Assembly: GCF_000331005.1 (NCBI RefSeq)
Contig: NZ_AEJB01000441.1
Coordinates: forward strand, 1-64,000
Length of the DNA stretch: 64,000 bases
Direction of reading: 5' to 3'
DNA from: Streptomyces turgidiscabies Car8
GTDB taxonomy: Bacteria > Actinomycetota > Actinomycetes > Streptomycetales > Streptomycetaceae
The notes beneath the pieces were generated by a model. That model was given only the letters and a program-made list of their open reading frames with translations, made no database searches and had not been told where the DNA came from. Below, piece after piece: positions 1 through 8,311 of this stretch. The translations under genes and the position numbers were made by a program. Position 1 is the first letter of the stretch; each line of letters begins with the position of its first letter.

Positions 1-1461
1 TCAAGCCGTCTCCGCGTCCGCTTCGGGCTTGAGGCTCGGGATCAGCAGGCCCGCCAGCGTGCCGAGGAACACCACACCTGCGGCGAAGTAGAAGGCGTTC
101 TTGTAGCCCTGGTCCAGGTAGAACTGGGTTCCCTCGAGCACCTTGCCGTCCTGGGCCAGGATCACGTACGTGAGCGTGGTGACCAGCGTGGTGACGACGC
201 CGATCGACATCCATTGAATGCCGCTGGCGATGGCCTGCTCCTCCGGTGAGACCGCCCGCATGATCAGGATCGGGATCACCGCGACGATCATGCCGAAGCC
301 GATCGCGAAGAGGTTGCCCCACCAGATGAGTTCGGCGTTGGTGTAGTGGTAGGCCGCCTGAGCCAGGTAGCCGACGGTGGAGATCAGGCCGCCGAGGATC
401 AGCGGGAGGCGCGCGTCGACCTTCCGTAGCAGCGTGCCCGTGCCGAAGCCGAGCGCGAGGATCAGGAAGCTCGCCGGCAGGCCGATCACCGCCGCGTGAG
501 TGGCGGTCATGCCGAGGCCGTCCGAGATGGTCGGGATCTTCGGGTAGAGCACCAGCAGCGAGGCGATGATGCCGGTGCCGAAGAGTGCGCCGCCGGTGAG
601 AGCGGAGGCCAGTATGACGGTCCACACCTTGCGACGGCCCAGCATGGCCAGGTGGACAAGGGGCTGGGCGATGCGCTTCTGGGAGACCACGAACAGGGCG
701 ATGGCGGCGAGGCCGCCGATGACACAGCCGAGCGTGCCGGCGGAGGTCCAGCCCCAGTCCGTCCCCTGGCCGATGCCGTAGGTGAGCGCGGTCAGTCCGC
801 CGCCGAGCAGCAGGCCGCCGATCCAGTCCATCCGGGCGGAGGGGTCCCGGTAGTGGGTCTTCGGCACGGCGAACAGGATCAGCAGCAGGCCGATGGCGGT
901 GGCCGCGACGATGGACCACAGGACCCCGCGGAAGCCGTAGTCGTCGAGGACCCAGCCGGTCAGGAACGGGCCGCCGATGGCGACGAAGGCGACACCGCTG
1001 CCGACGATGCTGCTGGCCGTGGCGGCCTGCTTCGGCGGGAGGACCTCGCGGATGGTGGCGTAGGTGAGGGCGCCGATCGGCCCGTAGAAGCCGGCGATGC
1101 TGCGGCCGATCAGCATCATGGAGTAGTTGCCCGCGGAGGCGGCGATGATGTCGCCGACCAGGCCGATCAGGGTGATGGCGATCATCACCTGGCGCTTGCC
1201 GTAGAGGTCGGCGGCCTTGATCACGAACGGTGTCAGCAGGGTGGAGACCAGCGCCGTGGACAGGATGAACCAGGCGATGTGGGTGGTCTGGAAGTGGATG
1301 GCCACGGCCGCCTGCGCGTTGCCCGTCAGCATGCCGACGAGGGTGAGCAGCTGGGTGGGCCACAACAGTGCGAGCGCGATGAGCGCGAAGCGCGCGCCGC
1401 GGACGGGGTGGGTGGCTTCGGCCTCGGCCGCAGGCGCGGCGGGGGTGAGTGAGGATGTCAC
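1..1461 (-). CDS. MFS transporter, DHA2-like, about 14 membrane segments
   Basis: A 486-residue polytopic membrane protein, probably a proton-driven exporter or sugar/glycoside transporter of the major facilitator superfamily. The loop after the second membrane helix carries a motif A-like DLYGKRQV, and hydrophobic helices run through to the C-terminus; the length and helix count fit the 14-helix drug:H+ antiporter-2 group. The GTG start at 1461 is chosen because GAGAGGG lies about 11 bases upstream and no better start follows before the first helix. The stop codon occupies the first three bases of the window, so the gene is complete. It is divergent from the rhamnosidase gene, which suggests shared control and a role in moving rhamnoside products, but the substrate is inferred only from context. 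Confidence 0.85.
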   Translation of the reverse strand: MTSSLTPAAPAAEAEATHPVRGARFALIALALLWPTQLLTLVGMLTGNAQAAVAIHFQTTHIAWFILSTALVSTLLTPFVIKAADLYGKRQVMIAITLIGLVGDIIAASAGNYSMMLIGRSIAGFYGPIGALTYATIREVLPPKQAATASSIVGSGVAFVAIGGPFLTGWVLDDYGFRGVLWSIVAATAIGLLLILFAVPKTHYRDPSARMDWIGGLLLGGGLTALTYGIGQGTDWGWTSAGTLGCVIGGLAAIALFVVSQKRIAQPLVHLAMLGRRKVWTVILASALTGGALFGTGIIASLLVLYPKIPTISDGLGMTATHAAVIGLPASFLILALGFGTGTLLRKVDARLPLILGGLISTVGYLAQAAYHYTNAELIWWGNLFAIGFGMIVAVIPILIMRAVSPEEQAIASGIQWMSIGVVTTLVTTLTYVILAQDGKVLEGTQFYLDQGYKNAFYFAAGVVFLGTLAGLLIPSLKPEADAETA

Positions 1462-1689
1462 GGCGGTGTGCCCTCTCGATGGATGGGCTCCGGTCGACGG
1501 AGCAACAGTAGGGCGTTGAACCCATTCAGTTCGGCCGACGCCCCACCCCGGAATCCCGGAGGGGGCGGGATCTGGGACGGTCATGGCGCGTTGCACTGGG
1601 TTAACGGAGCAGAAACCTAGCTCTGTTTGGGATTCGACGCTAGGGTTGCCGCCAAGGAATCTCACCGGTGTGCCGAGAGCCACCACCGG

Positions 1690-1710
1690 GGAATTGAATC
1701 GTTCCATTCC
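1690..1710. promoter_or_regulatory. Imperfect inverted repeat in the divergent MFS/rhamnosidase intergenic region
   Basis: Arms GGAATTGAA and TTCCATTCC (8 of 9 pairs match) are separated by TCG. It lies 73 bases before the rhamnosidase start in the 321-bp gap between two divergent genes, which otherwise shows no clear gene. The size and position suit an operator for a sugar-responsive repressor. No regulator gene is adjacent, so the binding protein is unknown. Confidence 0.35.
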
Positions 1711-1782
1711 TCCGTCGTCATCGTGATCGCCGCAACAGGCGTACGACGCCCGCGCACAGCCCGACAGCAAGGAACAGACGCC

Positions 1783-4614
1783 GTGCCTGAAGCCCTTCTC
1801 CCCGCCCCAGCGGTCGCGCGCCTCCGGTTCGAGCACCACCGCGAGACGCTCGGCATCGGTGAATCCCGCCCCCGTCTGTCGTGGACCACCCGGACCGAGC
1901 TGCCCGGATGGCGGCAGGCGGCCTATGAGATCCGGCGACTGGCCGCGGAGGGCGACGTGGTCGCCACAGCCGAGGCCGAGAGCGACGAGTCGGTCCTGGT
2001 CGCCTGGCCCTTCGACGCCCTCGGTTCGCGAGAGCGCGTGGGAGTGCGGGTGCGTGTCCGGGGCACGGACGGGGCCTGGTCGCGCTGGAGCGAACCCGCG
2101 TTCGCCGAGACCGGGCTGCTGCACTCCGACGACTGGCAGGCCCGCTTCGTGAGTGCCGACTGGGACGAGGACGCGCAGCAGGACCAGCCGGCCACCCACC
2201 TGCGCCGCGGCTTCACGATCCGCCATGGCGTCGCGGCCGCCCGTCTCTATGCGACCGCGCACGGCGTCTACGAGGCGGAGCTCAACGGCTCCCCGGTCGG
2301 CGACCACGTCCTCGCCCCCGGCTGGACCACGTACGGCAAGCGCCTGCGCTACCAGACCTATGACGTGACAGCCCTCCTGCAGGTCGGCGAGAACAACCTG
2401 ACCGCTCTTCTCGCGGACGGCTGGTACCGCGGCCGCCTCGGCTTCACCGGCGACAAGCGCGCCGTCTACGGCGACCGGCTGGCCTGGCTGGCCCAGCTGG
2501 AGATCCGCTACACCGACGGCAGCACCGACACCGTGACCACCGACGCGGACGGCCGCTGGCAGGCCGCCCAGGGCCCGATCCGCCGCAGCAGCCTCTACGA
2601 CGGCGAGACCCACGACGCCCGCGTCGAGCCCACCGACTGGCGGGGCGTGCGCGTCGAGGAGCGTGACCCGGCGACGCTCGTCGCCCCCGTGGGCCCGCCC
2701 GTCCGCCGGATCGAGGAGCTGGCACCGACCGCCGTCACGACCTCGCCTTCGGGCAGGACGATCGTCGACTTCGGCCAGAACCTCGTCGGCCGTCTGCGCC
2801 TCACGGTGGCCGGTGAGGCCGGGCAGGAGGTCGTGCTGCGCCACGCCGAGGTGCTGGAGGACGGCGAGCTCGCCACCGCACCGCTGCGCACTGCGCAGGC
2901 CACCGACCGCTACATCCTGCGCGGTGGCGGTCCGGAGACCTTCGAGCCGCGGTTCACCTTCCACGGCTTCCGCTACGCCGAGGTCACCGGCTGGCCCGGC
3001 CAGATGAACCCCGATGACGTGCGTGCCGTGGTGATCCACTCCGATCTGGAGCGCACCGGCACCTTCGAAAGCTCCGACGAGCTGCTCAACCGGCTGCACC
3101 AGAACGTGGTCTGGGGCATGCGCGGCAACTTCCTCGACGTCCCGAGCGACTGCCCACAGCGCGACGAGCGCCTGGGCTGGACCGGCGACATCCAGGTCTT
3201 CGCCCCCACCGCCGCCTACCTCTACGACAGCGCCGGCTTCCTCACCTCATGGCTCGCCGACCTCGCCGCCGACCAGGGTGAGAACGGCGGGGTCCCGTTC
3301 GTGGTGCCCAAGTGCGTCGACGGCGCCGACACCCCGACCGCCGCATGGGGCGACGCCGCCACCATCGTGCCCTGGGTGCTCCACCACGCCTACGGGGACC
3401 TCGGCGTGCTCGCGGCGCAGTTCGAAAGCATGCGCGGCTGGGTCGACCACGTCGCCTCGCTGGCCGGGGAGTCGCGCCTGTGGGACAGTGGCTTCCAGTT
3501 CGGTGACTGGCTGGACCCGAACGCCCCGGCAGGACGCCCGGATCAGGCACGTACCCCCGGCGAGATCGTCGCCACCGCCTACTTCGCCCGCTCCGCCGAG
3601 ATCGTCGCCCGGGCGGCGCAGTTGCTCGGCCGCGAGGCGGACGCCGTCCGCTACGCCGCACTCGCCGCCGAGGTCCGGCAGGCGTTCGCCTCCGAGTACG
3701 TCACCGGCGCGGGCCGGATGATGTCGGACGCCCCGACCGCCTATGCGCTGGCGCTCCAGTTCGCACTGCTGCCCGACCAGGCGCAGCGCGCGCACGCCGG
3801 CAAGCGGCTGGCCGATCTGGTCCGAGCCGGCGGCTACAAGATCAGCACCGGCTTCGTCGGCACGCCGCTGATCTGCGACGCCCTCGCCGAGACCGGTCAT
3901 CTGGACGCGGCCTACCGACTGCTGCTCCAGACCGAGCAGCCGTCCTGGCTCTACCCCGTCACCCAGGGTGCGACCACCATCTGGGAGCGGTGGGACAGCC
4001 TGCTGCCCGACGGCAAGGTCAACCCCAGTGGCATGACCTCGTTCAACCACTATGCGCTCGGCGCCGTCGCCGACTGGCTGCACCGCACCGTCGCCGGCCT
4101 GGCCCCCGCCGAGCCCGGCTACCGGAAACTGCGCCTGGCCCCGCGCCCCGGCGGCGGGCTGGACCGCGCGCAGGCGGCGCTGCTCACCCCCTACGGCCGC
4201 GCGGAGATCGCCTGGCGTCTGGACGGCGAGGAGCTTCACATCACCGCGCTCGTCCCGCCCAACGCGACCGCGGTGGTCGACCTGCCCGGCCCGGCAGGCG
4301 CGCCGTTCGACGTCACCGCCGGTCATCACACCTGGACCGTCCACCTGCCGGCACCGGATCAGCCCAGCGGCCCGGTCACCCTGGACACCACGCTCGGCGA
4401 GCTGATGGACCGTCCGGGGGCCATGAAAATCTTCACGGACACCCTGGTCCGCTACTTCCCCGAGGCAGCGGCGTACATCGACCAGTCCGACACCGAGTCC
4501 GGCGAGACGACGATCCGCGACGCGGCCGCCATGGTGCCTGGCGCCCCCGAGTTCCTCCTCGATCTTGAGGAGCAGTACGCCGCCTTCAACGCCGCCGCAC
4601 CGAGCGAAAACTGA
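1783..4614 (+). CDS. Alpha-L-rhamnosidase, glycoside hydrolase family 78
   Basis: A 943-residue enzyme expected to hydrolyse terminal alpha-L-rhamnose from plant glycosides or polysaccharides. N-terminal beta-domains are followed by the (alpha/alpha)6 catalytic domain. The hallmark DCPQRDERLGWTGD lies at about residues 456-469 and contains the acidic residues typical of GH78 catalysis. The end of the catalytic domain has the usual TIWERWDS segment, and the C-terminus carries an extra helical stretch (about residues 867-943) beyond the usual beta-sandwich. GTG at 1783 is preferred because AAGGAA lies eight bases upstream; the frame stays open further upstream without a good ribosome site. No signal peptide is visible, so it probably acts on imported rhamnosides. 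The esterase gene follows 68 bases downstream. Confidence 0.93.
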   Translation: MPEALLPAPAVARLRFEHHRETLGIGESRPRLSWTTRTELPGWRQAAYEIRRLAAEGDVVATAEAESDESVLVAWPFDALGSRERVGVRVRVRGTDGAWSRWSEPAFAETGLLHSDDWQARFVSADWDEDAQQDQPATHLRRGFTIRHGVAAARLYATAHGVYEAELNGSPVGDHVLAPGWTTYGKRLRYQTYDVTALLQVGENNLTALLADGWYRGRLGFTGDKRAVYGDRLAWLAQLEIRYTDGSTDTVTTDADGRWQAAQGPIRRSSLYDGETHDARVEPTDWRGVRVEERDPATLVAPVGPPVRRIEELAPTAVTTSPSGRTIVDFGQNLVGRLRLTVAGEAGQEVVLRHAEVLEDGELATAPLRTAQATDRYILRGGGPETFEPRFTFHGFRYAEVTGWPGQMNPDDVRAVVIHSDLERTGTFESSDELLNRLHQNVVWGMRGNFLDVPSDCPQRDERLGWTGDIQVFAPTAAYLYDSAGFLTSWLADLAADQGENGGVPFVVPKCVDGADTPTAAWGDAATIVPWVLHHAYGDLGVLAAQFESMRGWVDHVASLAGESRLWDSGFQFGDWLDPNAPAGRPDQARTPGEIVATAYFARSAEIVARAAQLLGREADAVRYAALAAEVRQAFASEYVTGAGRMMSDAPTAYALALQFALLPDQAQRAHAGKRLADLVRAGGYKISTGFVGTPLICDALAETGHLDAAYRLLLQTEQPSWLYPVTQGATTIWERWDSLLPDGKVNPSGMTSFNHYALGAVADWLHRTVAGLAPAEPGYRKLRLAPRPGGGLDRAQAALLTPYGRAEIAWRLDGEELHITALVPPNATAVVDLPGPAGAPFDVTAGHHTWTVHLPAPDQPSGPVTLDTTLGELMDRPGAMKIFTDTLVRYFPEAAAYIDQSDTESGETTIRDAAAMVPGAPEFLLDLEEQYAAFNAAAPSEN

Positions 4615-4682
4615 CGGACCAGCAAGCAGGGATCGCTTCCCGCCCCACTGCACTTCCCTCTCACCGATGACTTGGGGGTCCC

Positions 4683-5660
4683 ATGCCCAGCAAGACCCAC
4701 GAGTGGCTTTCCGGACTGGTCACAGCCGGTCGGGCCGCCACGCAACCCACGCTCGCCCAGGAGCGCGAGAACGCCGTCCGCTTTGCGGCGGCGATCCCGG
4801 TACCGGACGGCGTGGTCGAGGACGCGTTCCCCGGCCTTGCGGGCGCGCTGCTTTTCAGCCCGCCGGAGCCGCGCGACGACCTGGTCATCCTCCACATCCA
4901 CGGCGGCGGCTTCCGCACGGGCACCGCGGCCCAGGCGCGGGCCGCGGCCGGGCTCCTGGCGTTGTGGCTGAACACCCGAACCGTGGCGCCCGAGTACCGA
5001 CTCGCACCTGAACACCCGTTCCCAGCCGGGCTCGACGACTGCGAACACGCCTACGAAGCCGTCCGCGCCAGCTATCCGGAGGCCCGGATCGTCGTGGCCG
5101 GCGAGTCGGCGGGAGCCGGTCTTGCCGCCTCGCTCCTGCTGCGCCGCCGCGACGCAGGCGACGGTGCACCCGTGGCCGGAGTGCTCTGGTCCGGCGTGTT
5201 CGACCTGCGCGCGGAAAACCTGGCATCGGGCAGTTGGGCCGCGAACGCCGCCACCGATGCCATGATCACCCCCTGGCTCGGCCCGCAGATGGCCGCCGAC
5301 TACCTCGCCGGACATAGCCCCGAGGATCCGCAAGCCTGTCCCGCACTCGCCGACCTCACCGGTCTGTCCCCGCTGATGATCCTGGCCTCAGGCTCCGAGT
5401 TGCTGCGTGACGACTCGGTCGCGCTGGCCGCACGTGCCGCCGTCTGCGGTGTGGAGACAGTGCTGGAACTCTGGCCGCACATGCACCACGCCTGGCCCGT
5501 CTTCGGCTCCTTGCTGCCCGAAGCGCTCGAAGCCCTCGACCGCACCGCTGAGTTCATCCGCCGCGTGGACGCGGGCCGCTTCGTGGACGGTTCAGCCCTG
5601 ACGGACGACCCGGCGATCCTCGCCCTGATGGGGACCTCCCAGGAACAGGCGGAGGTGTGA
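4683..5660 (+). CDS. Alpha/beta hydrolase, hormone-sensitive-lipase type esterase
   Basis: A 325-residue cytosolic esterase of the HSL family. The oxyanion HGGG motif lies near residue 73, the nucleophile elbow GESAG near residue 142, a candidate acid in the ASGSELLRDD segment, and a candidate catalytic histidine in HMHHAWP near residue 265. Length and motif order are normal for the family. The start ATG follows TTGGGGGTCCC. It lies between a rhamnosidase and a glucosidase gene on the same strand, so removal of acyl groups from glycosides is a reasonable role; the actual substrate cannot be read from sequence. The next reading frame begins only three bases after its stop, within what is now an esterase scar. 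Confidence 0.88.
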   Translation: MPSKTHEWLSGLVTAGRAATQPTLAQERENAVRFAAAIPVPDGVVEDAFPGLAGALLFSPPEPRDDLVILHIHGGGFRTGTAAQARAAAGLLALWLNTRTVAPEYRLAPEHPFPAGLDDCEHAYEAVRASYPEARIVVAGESAGAGLAASLLLRRRDAGDGAPVAGVLWSGVFDLRAENLASGSWAANAATDAMITPWLGPQMAADYLAGHSPEDPQACPALADLTGLSPLMILASGSELLRDDSVALAARAAVCGVETVLELWPHMHHAWPVFGSLLPEALEALDRTAEFIRRVDAGRFVDGSALTDDPAILALMGTSQEQAEV

Positions 5661-5663
5661 CAC

Positions 5664-5979
5664 ATGAGTGAATCCGCTCAGTTCCCGATGGTCCGCACGA
5701 GCCACGGGTCAGTGCGAGGAACCCGCTGGGGCGACACAGGCGGAATCTTCGCCGGTATCCCCTTCGCCGTTCCGCCCATCGGCCCACTGCGACTGCGCCC
5801 GCCCGCGCCTGGTACGTCGACCTGTGGCCGGTCCTCGCCGACACCGCGGCGGTCTGCGCAGCCAGTACACCCGCGACGACTTTCACCTGAATGGAACCGG
5901 CCACCGCGCCTGGGTCCAGAGCCTGCGGCCGCTCCTTGCGGACGTCGCGCGTAGAGCAACGAAGGAGAACTCCCGATGA
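5664..5979 (+). pseudogene. Deletion scar joining a type-B carboxylesterase 5' end to a GDSL/SGNH hydrolase 3' end
   Basis: The first 48 or so codons encode a typical carboxylesterase N-terminus: VRGTRWGD, then GIFAGIPFAVPPIGPLRLRP. At about 5811 the homology ends. A short stretch in another frame reads WYVDLWPVLADT, and a third frame reads QYTRDDFHLNGTGHRAWV then LRPLLADV, which is the C-terminal Asp-His block of SGNH/GDSL hydrolases. That last frame ends in a TGA overlapping the ATG of the next gene, as an intact operon member would. The simplest history is loss of most of two adjacent esterase genes plus a later frameshift. No functional product is expected. Confidence 0.7.
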
Positions 5980-8311
5980 CGACCACCCCCCACACGATCC
6001 TGAACGACGACGGCCCCGGCGCCCGGGAGACGGAGGGCGAGGCGCGCTATCGCGACGCCGGCTTGCCCGTCGAGGACCGGGTGACCGATCTGCTGGCCCG
6101 CATGACGCTGGAGGAGAAGGCCGGCCAACTCACCCAGTTCTTCTACATGGGCACCGGCGAGCCGATCCCCGACGACTTCGACATCGAGTCACTGCCGCCC
6201 GAACATCGTGCCTTCGTCCAACAGCCCCACGACGTCGAGGCCGCAGTCTCCCGCGGCGGCGCCGGGTCGCTGTTGTTCGTCAAGGACCCGGCCCTGGGTA
6301 ACCGGCTGCAGCGCCGCGCCGTCGAGGACACCCGGCTGGGCATCCCGCTGCTCTTCGGCAACGACGTGATCCACGGGCTGCGTACGATCTTTCCCGTGCC
6401 GATCGCGATGGCCGCGACCTGGGACCCGGACGCCGCCGAGGCGGCGCAGGTCGTCGCGGCCCGCGAGGCGCGCGCGGCGGGGATCCGCTGGACGTTCGCA
6501 CCCATGATCGACATCGCCCGCGACCCCCGCTGGGGCCGCATGATCGAGGGGGCCGGGGAGGACCCGGTGCTCGCCGCGGCCATGGCCGCGGCGCAGGTCC
6601 GCGGGTTCCAGGGCGACCTCGGGGCCGAGACCGTCCTTGCCAGTGCGAAGCACTTCCTGGGGTACGGCGCCGCTCGCGGCGGGCGCGACTACGACGACGC
6701 CGACATCTCCGACGCCGAGCTGCGCAACGTGTACCTCCCGCCCTTCCGAGCCGCGATCCAAGCGGGTGCCGCCAACGTCATGAGCGCCTACATGGACCTC
6801 AACGGCGTGCCGGCCTCCGCTAACCGGTGGCTGCTGAGCGACCTGCTGCGCGACGAACTGCACTTCGACGGCTGGGTCGTCTCGGACGCCAACGCCGTGC
6901 AGTCGCTTCAGACACAGCACTTCGCGAAGGACCAGCAGGACGCCGCCGTACGGGCGCTGAACGCGGGCCTCGACATGGAGATGTGCACCTTCACCCCGGC
7001 GTTCGACCACCTCCCGCAGGCGGTACGCGACGGGCTGGTCACCGAGGAAACGCTGGACACCGCCGTGTCACGGGTGCTCGCGGTGAAGTTCTGGCTCGGC
7101 CTGTTCGAGAACCCCTACACCGACGAGGACGCGGCCCCCGCGGTCCTGAACGCCGCGGCGCACCGTGATGCCGCCCGGGACGCGGCCGAGCGCACCCTCG
7201 TCCTCCTCAAGAACCATGCGACCACGCTGCCCCTGCGGCCCGAGCAGCTCACGAGCCTCGCTGTCATCGGCCGGCTCGCCGACTCCCGGCGCGACACGCT
7301 CGGGCCGTGGGTGCTCGACCACGACACCTCCGAGGCGGTCACGATCCTCGACGGGCTGCGTACCCGGCTCGGGGACGGCATCCGGGTCGAGTATGCGGCC
7401 GGGGTCGGTGCCCCCGAGCGGCTGCACCCGTCGCCGTTCGACGCCCTGGACCCGACGGTCGTCCCGACCCCGCCCGACCTGGACGAGGACGCCGAGATCG
7501 AGCGCGCCGTCGCCACCGCCCGGGACGCCGACGTCGCGATCGTGGTCGTCGGGCAGCCTCAGAACCAGATCGGCGAGAAGGCGTCGACCTCCACCCTCGA
7601 CCTCCCCGGCCGTCAGCTCGAGCAGCTGCAGCGCGTCGCCGCGACCGGCACGCCCGTGGTCCTGGTCGTGCTATCGGGCCGTCCACTGGACCTGCGGTGG
7701 GCGGACGAGCACGTCCCAGCCATCGTGCAGGCGTGGTACCCGGGGACACGTGGGGGCGAAGCGGTCGCCTCCGTGCTGGTGGGTGACGTCTCGCCCGCCG
7801 GCCGGCTGCCCTTCACGTGGCCCCGTCACGTCGGCCAGGTGCCGCTCGTGTATTCCCACTACGGACCTTCCTGCCGCAGGAACAGCACGCCCGCTACTTC
7901 GAGGACGACGGGGCGCCCCTGTACCCGTTCGGCCACGGCCTGTCCTACGCCACGTTCACTTACACGAACCTCCGGATCGACCGGACGTCCATGACCGGCG
8001 GCCGCGACACCGCCACAGTGTCGGTCGACGTCACCAACACGTCAGAGCGCGACGCCGACGAGGTCGTGCAGCTGTACGTCCACCAGCGCTACGGGGCGTC
8101 GTCGCGGCCCGTGCGGGAGCTCAAGGGCTTCGAACGAGTCCTGGTCCCCGCGGGCACAGCCACCACCGTGACTTTCGAGCTCGGCCCGGACCAGCTCCGG
8201 TACTGGAGCGCCGCGACCCGCACGTACCAGCTCGACGCCACCGTCCTCGACCTCTGGGTCGGGGGCAGCTCCACCGCCGAGCTCACCACGACCCTGGAAG
8301 TGACCGGATGA
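5976..8311 (+). pseudogene. Beta-glucosidase, glycoside hydrolase family 3, with one frameshift near 7862
   Basis: A GH3 enzyme of about 777 residues if the frame is repaired: N-terminal TIM-barrel, alpha/beta sandwich, and a C-terminal fibronectin-III-like domain. The nucleophile is the aspartate of VVSDANA (about residue 304). The first frame runs well to VPLVYSHY at about 7861. Family sequence then continues one frame back as RTFLPQEQ, then YPFGHGLSY and the FnIII domain, ending at 8311. Adding one base near TAC-GGACC restores one frame, so a single-base deletion or a base-calling error fits equally well. ATG at 5976 has AAGGAGAA upstream and overlaps the preceding TGA. The stop overlaps the GH2 start (ATGA), implying translational coupling. 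Confidence 0.85.

Noticed and set aside
1462..3099. Minus-strand open frame extending the MFS gene to more than 1,000 codons
   Set aside because: The upstream part is antisense to the rhamnosidase gene, has no domain, and the real GTG start with ribosome site is at 1461.
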